Shown here: positions 32,911 to 40,942 of the stretch, one piece after another
How the letters are laid out: the number at the start of each line of letters is the position of its first letter
Numbering within the stretch: the first letter of the stretch is position 1
Assembly: GCF_000564855.1 (NCBI RefSeq)
Contig: NZ_AYXG01000241.1
Span: 98,028 to 162,027 of the forward strand
Length of the DNA stretch: 64,000 bases
Direction: 5' to 3'
Source: Actinokineospora spheciospongiae
Lineage (GTDB): Bacteria > Actinomycetota > Actinomycetes > Mycobacteriales > Pseudonocardiaceae
The notes under the pieces: generated by a model
Databases searched by the model: none
What the model saw: only the letters and a program-made list of their open reading frames with translations
What the model was told of the DNA's origin: nothing
Translations under genes and position numbers: made by a program

Positions 32911-33807
32911 TCAGCCGCGCGCCACCAGGGCGGCGGCGCCGACGATTCCCGCGTTCCCGCCCAGGGTCGCGGGTACGACGACTGTGCCCCGGGTGAAGTC
33001 CATGGTCGCGTACTCGGCGACGGTCGCCCGGATCGGGTCGAACAGCAGCTCCCCGGCCTGTGCCACCCCGCCGCCGACGACCGCCAGTTCCAGGTCGCAC
33101 AGCGCTGCGGTGCCCGCGATGGCCAGCCCGACGGCCCGTCCGGCTCGGGTGAAGGCGGCCAGGGCGATCTCGTCGCCGTGCCGCGCCGTCTCCGCGAGGT
33201 GCGCCGCGTCGGCGTCCTCGGGGGCGGACCAGCCGCGCGCCCGTGCCCAGCGCACCAGGTTGGGGCCGCTGGCCACGATCTCCACGCAGCCCCGGCCCCC
33301 GCACGAACACGGGTCGCCGTCGGGTTCCACGACCATGTGCCCGATGTGGCCCGCGTTGCCGGTGCGACCGCCGAACAGCTCCCCGCCGTGCACCAGGCCG
33401 CCGCCGACACCGGTGGACACCACCAGCCCGACCATGTCCGAGACGCCGCGCCCGGCCCCCACCCAGTGTTCGCCGAGCGCCATGCACGGCCCGTCCCCGG
33501 CCAGCACGACCGGCCGGTCCACGACCTCGGCCACCCGGGCCCGCAGCGGGAAGCCCCGCCACGCGGGGATGTTGAGGGGCGACACGGTGCCGTTCGGGAT
33601 GTCCACCGGCCCGGCGGACCCGACCCCCACCGCCTCGACGTCGTACCGCGCCAGCGCGGTCCCCACCAGCCCGGCCACGACGGCGAAGATCTCCTCGGCC
33701 GTGCCGTGGCGGTGCGTGCTCCGCTGCTCCCGCCAGACGACCTGCCCAGCCGGGTCCACCACACCGACGGCGATCTTGGTCCCGCCCACGTCCACGCCTA
33801 AGAACAC
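32911..33807 (-). CDS. ROK-family sugar kinase (glucokinase-like)
   Basis: GTG at 33807 gives 298 residues starting VFLGVDVGGTKIAVGV, the ATP-binding DxGGTK motif. Sugar-binding AGDGPCMALGEHWVGAGRG and the ROK zinc site CSCGGRGCVE are intact, followed by the phosphate-2 region VGGGVAQAG. It phosphorylates glucose or a related hexose or N-acyl sugar in the cytoplasm. No helix-turn-helix is present, so it is a kinase and not a ROK repressor. A second GTG five codons upstream is possible; neither has a clear Shine-Dalgarno sequence, so translation may be leaderless. Confidence 0.88.
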   Translation of the reverse strand: MFLGVDVGGTKIAVGVVDPAGQVVWREQRSTHRHGTAEEIFAVVAGLVGTALARYDVEAVGVGSAGPVDIPNGTVSPLNIPAWRGFPLRARVAEVVDRPVVLAGDGPCMALGEHWVGAGRGVSDMVGLVVSTGVGGGLVHGGELFGGRTGNAGHIGHMVVEPDGDPCSCGGRGCVEIVASGPNLVRWARARGWSAPEDADAAHLAETARHGDEIALAAFTRAGRAVGLAIAGTAALCDLELAVVGGGVAQAGELLFDPIRATVAEYATMDFTRGTVVVPATLGGNAGIVGAAALVARG

Positions 33808-33962
33808 GGCGGAAGTATGCACGCCGACAGCACCCGGACAAGACAGCGGAGGACCCCCGCCACCCCCCCCCCGACAACCAGCACCGAACGCCAGGGATGC
33901 CCGCGAAGCCACCCTGGCGGCCAGAGACCCGCCCACGCCGGGCCACCAGTTCGTGGGGAGCT

Positions 33963-34182
33963 GGCTTGGGAACAAGCCCCAGCGGGGGTCCGGCGGCATC
34001 ACCCGCCGACGGGTGCAGCAAATGACGAAGGCCTGCCCACGAAGCTGAGGGGCGGCTGGCAGGTGACGAACGTGCCCACCGGCGGGGGTCCGGGGGCGTA
34101 GCCCGCCGGCAGGGGCCTGGGGCTCGGCCCCAGAGAAAATGACGAAGGGGTCCCTGCGAAGCCGCGAAGCGGCGAGCAGGGG
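33963..34182. repeat. Two diverged copies of a hairpin-rich non-coding module
   Basis: The 498-base gap 33808-34305 has no supported gene. It holds two related modules. Copy one (about 33963-34058) has hairpin GGCTTG-GGAA-CAAGCC, then GGGGGTCCGGCGGC with a complementary CCCGCCG, then AAATGACGAAGG and CGAAGC. Copy two (about 34076-34182) has GGGGGTCCGGGGGC with GCCCGCCGG, hairpin CTGGGGC-TCG-GCCCCAG, then AAATGACGAAGG and CGAAGC. The shared order of motifs shows duplication. GGGGTCCGG hairpin repeats like these are scattered in many actinobacterial genomes and are of unknown function. Confidence 0.65.
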
Positions 34183-34190
34183 TGTGGAAA

Positions 34191-34233
34191 CCCCGTAGTG
34201 CTGCCAGGTCGGGGGTCCGCCAGCACTACGGGG
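34191..34233. repeat. Perfect 13-base inverted repeat with 17-base spacer
   Basis: CCCCGTAGTGCTG (34191-34203) and its exact complement (34221-34233) flank a spacer that again contains GGGGGTCCG. It directly follows the hairpin modules, in a gap with no gene. It could be a terminator, an end of a miniature element, or a protein site. Confidence 0.65.
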
Positions 34234-34271
34234 TCAACCGGTTCATCGTCAGACGAGCCGGGGGTGTTACA

Positions 34272-34290
34272 GGGTCACAAATTGTGACCC
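34272..34290. promoter_or_regulatory. Perfect 9-base dyad resembling a regulator site
   Basis: GGGTCACAA-A-TTGTGACCC is a 19-base palindrome with an AT-rich centre, 15 bases beyond the stop of the small gene at 34306. Its GTCACAA/TTGTGAC arms look like a protein-binding site more than a terminator. Confidence 0.4.
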
Positions 34291-34305
34291 AGACCACTCA
34301 TCCGG

Positions 34306-34452
34306 TCAGCGCCAGTTGTGTTGCTGGTTCTGGGCGAGGGTCATCAGTTCGTGGCGCATCGAGGGAGTGGCGGCGGTCTCGATCGCGCGGGTCACCGCCT
34401 TCCGGTTGCGGGCCTCGACGCGGCGGGCACGGAACTTGGCAGTGAGGTTCAT
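34306..34452 (-). CDS. Conserved-looking 48-residue basic protein
   Basis: ATG at 34452 gives MNLTAKFRARRVEARNRKAV followed by a helical stretch with TPSMRHELMTLAQNQQ. GGAG lies 11 bases upstream. The peptide is rich in Arg and Lys and is predicted to be one or two helices, like short actinobacterial proteins often found beside intergenic or regulatory regions. The longer frame upstream has atypical composition and is not favoured. Function unknown; a DNA- or RNA-associated role would fit the charge but is speculative. Confidence 0.6.
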   Translation of the reverse strand: MNLTAKFRARRVEARNRKAVTRAIETAATPSMRHELMTLAQNQQHNWR

Positions 34453-34672
34453 CGGACTTGCATCTCCTTCGGAGGTCTTCGGCTTGTGCCTCAAGTATGC
34501 GCGTTGCCCACTCGGAATGCCAGTGATTGGCCGGTGAAGTGGCGCACAGGCCGGCGAATCATCGGCCGTAAATCCAGACGAGCCGCTATCTGTCCGGTAG
34601 AGACGGTCACGCGAGGTGTTCATGTGGCTCTCTAGCGTGTGGCCTAGAGCCCGCGAGACAAGCCGAGATCGC

Positions 34673-35866
34673 CTACTCCTCCATGCCGAGCAGGTACCGG
34701 CCGAAGTGCGGCACGGTGAAGGCGATCCGGCCGCGCTCGGCCGAGTACACCAACCCCTTCTTGATCAGGCTGTCCCGCGCGGGCGACAGCGACGACGGCT
34801 TGCGGCCCAGGAAGACCGCCACGTCCGAGGTGCCCGCGCCCTCGTCGCGGCCGTGCGTCAGCTCCGCCATCGCCCGCAGGTACTCGCGCTCGGCCGGGGT
34901 GGCCCGCTCGTACCGGGAGCCGAAGAACCCCACCGCCAGCTCGCCCTCCGCCTCCGGTGCCGCCACCAGCACGTCCTCGGCGGTGATCGGGTCGGTGGGG
35001 GCGGCGTCCCAGGCGGCCTTGCCGAACGCCTGGATGAAGTACGGGTAGCCGCCGGAGCGCTCGTACAGCGCGTCGAGCGCCTCCGGGGTGATGCCCGCTT
35101 CCTCGCGGTCGACCGGGGCGAGGACCGCGCGGTCGGCGTCGGGGCGGTCCAGGCGGTCGATGCGGACGTAGCGGAACAGCCGCTCGGAGTACGACTTGCT
35201 CGCCGAGAGCACCGCGGGCAGGTGTGGCAGCCCGGCGCCGACGACGACCAGCGGTGCGCCGGACTGGGCCAGTTCGTGGCAGGCGGCGCACAGCGCGGAG
35301 ATGTCGTCGGCGCCGATGTCCTGCATCTCGTCGATCAGGACGGCGACCCCGGTGCCGACGTCCTTGGCCAGTTCGGCGACGTCGGTGAACAGCTCCACCA
35401 GGTCGATCTCGATGTCGCCGGAGTCGGCGCGGCCCACCGCGGCGGGCACGTCGATGCCGGGTTGCCAGCGCTCGCGCAGCTTGGCGCCGTCCGGGTTCGA
35501 CTTGAGCGCGAACGCCTTGAGCACGCCGAGCACGTGCTCGACCCGTTCCGGTGCCCGGTGCCGCACCGCCAGGTCGCGCACCGCCCGGTGCAGGGCCGCC
35601 GACAGCGGCCTGCGCAGCGCGGCGTCCGGCCGGGCCTCGACCTTCCCCGCGCCCCACCCGCGCCGGACGGCCATCGACCGCAGTTCACCCAGCAGGACCG
35701 TCTTGCCGACCCCGCGCAGCCCGGTCAGCACGAGGCTGCGCTCCGGCCGCCCCCGCGCGACCCGTTCCAGCACCACCTCGAAGGCGGTCAGCTCCTTCTC
35801 GCGGCCCGCCAGTTCCGGGGGGCGCTGACCTGCGCCGGGGGCGAACGGATTGCGCACCGGGTCCAT
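34673..35866 (-). CDS. AAA/ORC-Cdc6-like ATPase with C-terminal winged helix
   Basis: The 397-residue soluble protein has RNPFAPGAGQRPPELAGREKEL at the start, Walker A GLRGVGKT (about 48-55), Walker B AVLIDEMQD (about 171-179), a sensor-type VVVGAGLP, and a C-terminal winged helix (TSDVAVFLGRKPSSLSPARDSLIKKGLVYSAERGRIAFTVPHFGRYL). This is the AAA_16/ORC-Cdc6 architecture seen in many single-gene actinobacterial NTPases. DNA binding is likely through the winged helix. It has no operon partner of known role: a membrane protein gene lies upstream on the same strand, 53 bases away. Function unknown. Confidence 0.8.
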   Translation of the reverse strand: MDPVRNPFAPGAGQRPPELAGREKELTAFEVVLERVARGRPERSLVLTGLRGVGKTVLLGELRSMAVRRGWGAGKVEARPDAALRRPLSAALHRAVRDLAVRHRAPERVEHVLGVLKAFALKSNPDGAKLRERWQPGIDVPAAVGRADSGDIEIDLVELFTDVAELAKDVGTGVAVLIDEMQDIGADDISALCAACHELAQSGAPLVVVGAGLPHLPAVLSASKSYSERLFRYVRIDRLDRPDADRAVLAPVDREEAGITPEALDALYERSGGYPYFIQAFGKAAWDAAPTDPITAEDVLVAAPEAEGELAVGFFGSRYERATPAEREYLRAMAELTHGRDEGAGTSDVAVFLGRKPSSLSPARDSLIKKGLVYSAERGRIAFTVPHFGRYLLGMEE

Positions 35867-35919
35867 TCTCGGACGGTATCGGCGTCTCTAGCGCAGATCC
35901 GATATTCGGCGAGATCCCG

Positions 35920-36546
35920 CTACGGCGTGTCGGCCGCGATCCGGTTCGCCTCGTCCTGCGCGGGCGCCTGGCCGATCCGCCGCCGGTCCGCGGTCCGGAA
36001 GTGGCGCAGCACCGCCGCGTCGGCCCGGGCGTCGCCGCACAGCAGGTCGGTCAACGGACCCGCGGTCCGCCCGTCGAGGTGCGTCGCCGTCGCACCCTCG
36101 CGCAGCACCAGGTCCAGCCGCCCGCCGTCCGGGACCACCTCGGCGAGGTCGGCCCACCGGACCCGCACCCACTCGGGGACGTACGTCGAGGAGTTCCGGA
36201 AGACCACCCGGAAGTCGTCCTGCTCCAGGGCGAACGCGTGTTCCCGCCGGGACAGCTCGCGCACCGCGCCCACCCCGAACCCCGCCCCGACGACCACGAA
36301 GAACAGCGCCGCGCTGAGCGAGAGCCAGGCCGGGCCGCACCCGCGCGAACCGACCGACCGGCACACCCGGTCGTTCCAGCCGCCCGCCAGCGCGACCTCC
36401 ACCGCGTGAACGGCGACGAACACCGCGGGCACCAGCAGCACCAGCCCGGCGACCGCCAACCCGACCATCGACCGGACCCTGGTCCGCCGCGGGGACAGCC
36501 CGACCAGCATCCCGTGCCGGGCCTCCCACTCGCACGCCCGCTCCAT
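35920..36546 (-). CDS. Hypothetical membrane protein with PH-like cytoplasmic domain
   Basis: The 208-residue protein has a short N-terminus, two membrane helices (about 28-50 and 73-93) separated by a Cys-containing loop (DRVCRSVGSRGCG), and a C-terminal soluble part of beta strands (ALEQDDFRVVFRNSSTYVPEWVRVRWADLAEVVPDGGRLDLVL) like bacterial PH domains. ATG at 36546. It is upstream of the ORC-like ATPase gene on the same strand and may be co-transcribed with it. No specific family was recognised. Confidence 0.6.
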   Translation of the reverse strand: MERACEWEARHGMLVGLSPRRTRVRSMVGLAVAGLVLLVPAVFVAVHAVEVALAGGWNDRVCRSVGSRGCGPAWLSLSAALFFVVVGAGFGVGAVRELSRREHAFALEQDDFRVVFRNSSTYVPEWVRVRWADLAEVVPDGGRLDLVLREGATATHLDGRTAGPLTDLLCGDARADAAVLRHFRTADRRRIGQAPAQDEANRIAADTP

Positions 36547-36571
36547 GCGTTCACCTTAGGGCCGTACAAAG

Positions 36572-36611
36572 CTCTACGGCTCTCTAGCTGGTGAGCTAGA
36601 GAGCCGTAGAG
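36572..36611 (-). terminator. Terminator hairpin after the thiolase gene
   Basis: A perfect 18-base stem (36572-36589 with 36594-36611) begins 15 bases past the thiolase stop on the minus strand and is followed by CTTTGT. It lies between the thiolase gene and the membrane protein gene. Confidence 0.8.
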
Positions 36612-36626
36612 GGTGCTACCGAGGTA

Positions 36627-37934
36627 CTACTTGGCGGCGGGTGCCGCCGCTCCCGGCTTCTCCATGATCGCGGTGACGCCCTGGCCACCGGCGGCGCAGA
36701 TGGAGATCAGGCCGCGGCCCGAGCCCTTCTCGTTGAGCAGCTTCGCCAGCGTGGCCACGATCCGGCCGCCGGTCGCGGCGAACGGGTGACCGGCCGCCAG
36801 GGACGAGCCGTTGACGTTGAGCTTCGAGCGGTCGATCGAGCCGAGCGGGGCGTCCAGGCCCAGCTTCTCCTTGGCGAAGTCCACGCTCTCCCAGGCCGCC
36901 AGGGTGGCCAGCACCTGCGAGGCGAACGCCTCGTGGATCTCGTAGAAGTCGAAGTCCTGCAGGGACAGGCCCGCGCGGGCCAGCATCCGCGGCACCGCGT
37001 ACGCGGGCGCCATCAGCAGGCCCTCGCCGCCGTGCACGTAGTCGACGGCCGCGGTCTCGGTGAAGGTCAGGTACGCCAGCACCGGCAGCCGGTGCTCCTT
37101 GGCCCACTCCTCGGTGGCCAGCAGCACCGCGGAGGCGCCGTCGGTCAGCGGGGTCGAGTTGCCCGCGGTCATGGTGCCGTCGGCGCCGCCGAAGGCGGGC
37201 TTGAGCTTCGCCAGCTTCTCCGCGGTGGACTCCGGCCGCAGGTTCTGGTCCCTGCTCAGGCCCTGGAACGGGGTGATCAGGTCGTTGAAGAAGCCGCGGT
37301 CGTAGGCGGCGGCCAGCTTCTGGTGGCTGGAGGCGGCCAGCTCGTCCTGCGCCTCGCGGGTGATGCCCCACTCCTTGGCGGTGAGCGCCGCGTGGTCGCC
37401 CATCGCCAGGCCGGTGCGCGGCTCGGCGTTGCGCGGGATGTCCGGGACGATGTGGCCGGGGCGGATCTTGGCCAGCAGGGCCAGCCGCTGCGGGACGGTC
37501 TTGGCGTTGTTCAGCGCGATCAGGATGTGGCGCAGGTCCTCGTTGACCGCCAGCGGCGCGTCGGAGGTGGTGTCGACGCCGCCCGCGATGGCCGAGTCGA
37601 TCTGGCCGAGCGCGATCTTGTTGGCGACCTGGGCGATGGCTTGGAGGCCGGTGCCGCACGCCTGCTGCACGTCGTAGGCGGGGGTCTCCGGGGAGAGCCT
37701 GCTGCCCAGGACGCACTCGCGGGCGAGGTTGAAGTCGCGGCTGTGCTTGAGCACCGCACCCGCGGCGACCTCGCCGAGGCGCTCGCCCTGGAGGCCGAAG
37801 CGGGCGACCAGACCGTCGAGCGCGGCGGTGAACATGTCCTGGTTCGACGCCTTGGCGTACTTACCGTTGGACCGCGCGAAGGGGATGCGGTTCCCACCAA
37901 GGACCGCAACTCGGCGCACGCGACTGGGGGCCAT
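36627..37934 (-). CDS. Acetyl-CoA C-acyltransferase (thiolase, FadA2/FadI-like)
   Basis: ATG at 37934, with GGAGG five bases upstream, gives 435 residues beginning MAPSRVRRVAVLGGNRIPFA. Catalytic elements are present: nucleophile Cys in DVQQACGTGLQAI, His in EIHEAFASQ, SLAAGHPFAATGGR, and the second Cys in ISICAAGGQG. It cleaves 3-ketoacyl-CoA or condenses acetyl-CoA. It is divergent from fabG and a MaoC gene across an 89-base gap that holds two operators, the same arrangement as fadA2/fabG4/htdX (Rv0243-Rv0241c) in Mycobacterium. A FadA2 orthologue is therefore likely. Confidence 0.92.
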   Translation of the reverse strand: MAPSRVRRVAVLGGNRIPFARSNGKYAKASNQDMFTAALDGLVARFGLQGERLGEVAAGAVLKHSRDFNLARECVLGSRLSPETPAYDVQQACGTGLQAIAQVANKIALGQIDSAIAGGVDTTSDAPLAVNEDLRHILIALNNAKTVPQRLALLAKIRPGHIVPDIPRNAEPRTGLAMGDHAALTAKEWGITREAQDELAASSHQKLAAAYDRGFFNDLITPFQGLSRDQNLRPESTAEKLAKLKPAFGGADGTMTAGNSTPLTDGASAVLLATEEWAKEHRLPVLAYLTFTETAAVDYVHGGEGLLMAPAYAVPRMLARAGLSLQDFDFYEIHEAFASQVLATLAAWESVDFAKEKLGLDAPLGSIDRSKLNVNGSSLAAGHPFAATGGRIVATLAKLLNEKGSGRGLISICAAGGQGVTAIMEKPGAAAPAAK

Positions 37935-37978
37935 TCCGTCCTCCAAAGCACAGGTTTGCATCTGAGGTAGCATCCTAA

Positions 37979-38010
37979 CCTACTCTTGAGTAAGTTTACT
38001 AGCGAGTAGG
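37979..38010. promoter_or_regulatory. Two abutting TetR-type operators between thiolase and fabG
   Basis: CCTACTCTTGAGTAAG (37979-37994) and TTTACTAGCGAGTAGG (37995-38010) each fit YYTACT-N4-AGTARG and touch end to end in the divergent promoter region. A perfect copy of the motif lies at the TetR gene (42189). One bound regulator could control both directions. Confidence 0.7.
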
Positions 38011-38023
38011 GAGGCGCACACAG

Positions 38024-39385
38024 ATGACTGACCGCTATCAGCAGTTCACCACCTCCGGCGTCGGAAAGCTTCTCGTGAAGCGTCTCGGACTGCCGAACCC
38101 CCCGACGCTGCGGCGCCACAAGCCCGGCGCGCCAGCGCTGGACGGCCCCGCGCTGGTGGGCGGTGCCCCCGGCGGGCGGTTGGGCGACGCGCTCGCCACC
38201 ACCGCCAAGGCCGCGGGCATCGACGTGTTGACCACCCCCGCACCCGCCCCCCAGGGCGAGCGCGGGGTCGCCTACGGCGGCCTGGTGTTCGACGCGACCG
38301 GGATCAAGGCACCCGAGCAGCTCCGCGCGCTGTACGACTTCTTCCACCCCGTGCTCCGACAGCTCGGGGCCTGCGGCCGGGTCGTGGTGCTCGGCACACC
38401 CCCGGAGAACATCGAAGACCCGCTGGAGCTGATCGCCCAGCGCGCGCTCGAGGGCTTCGTCCGGTCGCTCGGCAAGGAGATCGTCCGCGGCGCGACCGCC
38501 CAGCTTGTCTACGTGCAGCCCGGCGCGGAGGGCGAGGCGGAGTCCACGCTGCGCTTCCTGCTCTCGGCCAAGTCCGCCTACGTCGACGCCCAGGTCATCC
38601 GGGTCGGCACGCACGGCGGCGCCGGGGTCGAGCCGGAGGACTGGAACGCCCCGCTCGCGGGCAAGGTCGCGCTGGTCACCGGCGCCTCCCGCGGCATCGG
38701 CGCGGCCATGGCCGACGTGCTCGCCCGCGACGGCGCGCACGTCGTCGTGCTGGACATCCCAGCCCAGGGCGGCGACCTGGCCAAGGTCGCCAACCGGGTC
38801 GGCGGCTCCTCGCTCCAGCTCGACATCACCGCCGCCGACGCCCCGGCCAAGCTGGTCGAGCACCTCAAGAGCAGGCACGGCGGGGTCGACATCGTCGTGC
38901 ACAACGCGGGCATCACCCGCGACAAGAAGCTGGCCAACATGAAGGAAGGGCTCTGGGACTCGGTGATCGCCGTGAACCTGAGCAGCCAGCTCCGGGTCAA
39001 CGACGCCCTGCTCGCCGAGAAGGTGCTGCGCCCCAACGGCCGCATCATCGGCGTGTCCTCCATCGCGGGCATCGCGGGCAACACCGGCCAGACCAACTAC
39101 GGCGCCAGCAAGGCGGGCGTCATCGGCATGGTCAACGCCTACGCGCCCAAGCTGGCCGAGTACGGCGGCACCATCAACGCGGTCGCCCCCGGCTTCATCG
39201 AGACCCAGATGACCGCGGCCGTCCCGCTGTTCATCCGGCAGGCCGGTCGCCTGATGAACTCGATGTCGCAGGGCGGCCTGCCGGTCGACGTCGCCGAGGC
39301 CGTCTCCTGGTACGCCAACCCGGCCTCCGGCGCGGTCAACGGCAACGTGGTCCGGGTCTGCGGCCAGTCGCTGCTGGGGGCCTGA
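38024..39385 (+). CDS. High-molecular-weight 3-oxoacyl-ACP/CoA reductase (FabG4-like)
   Basis: The 453-residue protein has two parts: an N-terminal flavodoxin-like domain of about 200 residues special to FabG4-type enzymes, and a C-terminal SDR domain with TGASRGIGAAMAD (about 221-233), HNAGITRDKKLANM, the catalytic block GVSSIAGIAGNTGQTNYGASKAG, and APGFIETQMT. FabG4 reduces 3-ketoacyl-CoA with NADH. ATG at 38024 with GGGAGG upstream. It overlaps the next gene by one base (TGATG at 39383-39387) and is divergent from the thiolase, so the three genes can carry out consecutive acyl-chain steps. Confidence 0.92.
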   Translation: MTDRYQQFTTSGVGKLLVKRLGLPNPPTLRRHKPGAPALDGPALVGGAPGGRLGDALATTAKAAGIDVLTTPAPAPQGERGVAYGGLVFDATGIKAPEQLRALYDFFHPVLRQLGACGRVVVLGTPPENIEDPLELIAQRALEGFVRSLGKEIVRGATAQLVYVQPGAEGEAESTLRFLLSAKSAYVDAQVIRVGTHGGAGVEPEDWNAPLAGKVALVTGASRGIGAAMADVLARDGAHVVVLDIPAQGGDLAKVANRVGGSSLQLDITAADAPAKLVEHLKSRHGGVDIVVHNAGITRDKKLANMKEGLWDSVIAVNLSSQLRVNDALLAEKVLRPNGRIIGVSSIAGIAGNTGQTNYGASKAGVIGMVNAYAPKLAEYGGTINAVAPGFIETQMTAAVPLFIRQAGRLMNSMSQGGLPVDVAEAVSWYANPASGAVNGNVVRVCGQSLLGA

Positions 39386-40248
39386 TGTCCACCCAGGCCC
39401 TGCGGGAGTCGCCCAACCTGGGCGTGCTGTACCCCAAGGCGGTCGTCGCGGGCTTCGGCAAGAAGGGCGGCCGGGAGCTGCCCGACCGCACCTACCTGCG
39501 GCAGTCCGTGCCCGTCGACCCGGCCCACCTCGCCGCCTACAACCGGGTGTGCGAGTTCCGGCTGGGCAACGAGCTGCCGGTGACCTACCCGCACATGCTC
39601 ACCTTCCCCATGCAGGTGAAGCTGATGACGGACCCGGACTTCCCGTTCCCGCTGATCGGCTCGGTGCACGTGGCCAACGTGATCACCCAGCACCGGCCGC
39701 TGCTGGTCAACGAGAAGTTCGACCTGCGGGTGCACGTGGAGAACCTGCGCCCGCACCCCAAGGGCAGGCAGTACGACATGATCAGCGAGGTCGTCGTCGG
39801 CGAGGAGGTGCTCTGGCACGAGGCGAGCACCTACCTCTGCCGCGGCGGCGGCTCCGACGACTCGGCGAAGTCGTCGGAGTCCGGTCCCGGGCAGCGCGGT
39901 GAGCTGCCCGCCCCGTCAGCGGTCTGGAAGGTCCCCGGCGACATCGGCAGGCGCTACGGCGACGTCTCCGGCGACCGCAACCCGATCCACCTGTACGGGC
40001 TCACCGCCAAGCTGTTCGGGTTCCCGCGGGCGATCGCGCACGGCATGTGGACCAAGGCCCGCTGCCTGGCCGCGTTCGAGGGCAGGCTGCCCGACGCCTA
40101 CACCGTCGACGTCCGGTTCAAGCTCCCGGTGCTGCTGCCGGGCAAGCTCGGCTTCCACGCCGAGCAGGTCGGCGCGGACTGGAAGTTCGACCTGTTCGAC
40201 GCGCGCAAGCCCAAGCCGCACATCGAGGGCCTGATCACCGCGCTGTGA
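39385..40248 (+). CDS. MaoC-family 3-hydroxyacyl dehydratase (HtdX-like)
   Basis: The 287-residue double-hotdog hydratase has a non-catalytic N-terminal half and a C-terminal half with the hydratase-2 motif YGDVSGDRNPIHLYGLTAKLFGFPRAIAHGMW, where Asp and His are catalytic. It dehydrates 3-hydroxyacyl-CoA or ACP. Translation is coupled to fabG, and a hairpin follows the stop. The order fabG-maoC matches Rv0242c-Rv0241c. Together with the thiolase this covers ketoacyl reduction, dehydration and thiolysis or condensation. Confidence 0.9.
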   Translation: MSTQALRESPNLGVLYPKAVVAGFGKKGGRELPDRTYLRQSVPVDPAHLAAYNRVCEFRLGNELPVTYPHMLTFPMQVKLMTDPDFPFPLIGSVHVANVITQHRPLLVNEKFDLRVHVENLRPHPKGRQYDMISEVVVGEEVLWHEASTYLCRGGGSDDSAKSSESGPGQRGELPAPSAVWKVPGDIGRRYGDVSGDRNPIHLYGLTAKLFGFPRAIAHGMWTKARCLAAFEGRLPDAYTVDVRFKLPVLLPGKLGFHAEQVGADWKFDLFDARKPKPHIEGLITAL

Positions 40249-40254
40249 CCCGTG

Positions 40255-40292
40255 CCGGTGTGGTCCCGTCCGACGCGGCGGGACCACACCGG
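40255..40292 (+). terminator. Terminator hairpin after the MaoC gene
   Basis: CCGGTGTGGTCCCG (40255-40268) pairs perfectly with 40279-40292, seven bases past the stop. It closes the fabG-maoC operon. Confidence 0.8.
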
Positions 40293-40306
40293 TCCAGGAT
40301 TGACTC

Positions 40307-40933
40307 ATGACCGACCCGCTCGACTGGCCGATCGTGGTCACCGACCGCTGCGCGGACGCCTGCGCCGACGCCTTCGGCTTCGGCGACCGGGAACGCGCCC
40401 GCGACTGGCTCACCGACGCCATCGCCGACCGGGGCGAGGTCACCGACACCCTCCCCGGCCCGGTGCGCGGCAGGCGCAGCCCGTCCGGGTACTTCCTGCT
40501 GGTCCCCGGCTCCTTCGTGCTCCCGCTGGCGCCGTACCGGCGCGCCCCCGAGCACTGGGCCGCGACGAACTGCGTCCCGTTCCCCCGGTCCCGCTCCCGC
40601 GAGGACCCGCTGACCCTGCGCGGCAACGCCCTGCTGTCGCTGGTGCACTTCCTGCCGCACGCGGTCGAGCGGTTCCAGGAGCGCGCGGGCGCCGACCCCG
40701 ACCCCGCGGTGGCCCTCGCCCAGCTCCTCGACCGCATCTCCCCCACCGTCCGGGCCACCCGCCGGTCCCCGAGCTGGTCGGGCACCCGCGACGCCGACTT
40801 CTACCTGGTCGCGGGCCCGGGGGACGAGTACTGCCTGCCCTGCCGGGTGGGTGCCCACGAGACCCGCCCGTACGACGTCATCACCTGCATCATCCGCGAC
40901 TCGCGGACCGAAGGTGTCCGCAACGGTTCCTAG
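40307..40933 (+). CDS. Unknown protein with two copies of a DUF4258-like module
   Basis: I do not recognise this 208-residue soluble protein, but it contains an internal repeat. Repeat one (about 10-92) runs from VTDRCADACADAFGFGDRER to YFLLVPGSFVLPLA...CVPF. Repeat two (about 115-200) runs from LPHAVERFQERAG to FYLVAGPGDEYCLPCRV...VITCII. Both have a start helix with R or H and ER, a variable middle, a hydrophobic strand pair and a Cys near the end. The HAVERFQERAG opening resembles DUF4258 and RelE-like small folds. ATG at 40307. It is 9 bases upstream of a DinB-like gene on the same strand, and a TetR gene converges on that. Confidence 0.55.
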   Translation: MTDPLDWPIVVTDRCADACADAFGFGDRERARDWLTDAIADRGEVTDTLPGPVRGRRSPSGYFLLVPGSFVLPLAPYRRAPEHWAATNCVPFPRSRSREDPLTLRGNALLSLVHFLPHAVERFQERAGADPDPAVALAQLLDRISPTVRATRRSPSWSGTRDADFYLVAGPGDEYCLPCRVGAHETRPYDVITCIIRDSRTEGVRNGS

Positions 40934-40942
40934 GCTGCCGGT

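Noticed and set aside
33808..34305. A protein gene or tRNA-like element in the repeat-rich gap
   Set aside because: Short frames here have no start support and overlap hairpins, and no cloverleaf could be folded by eye.
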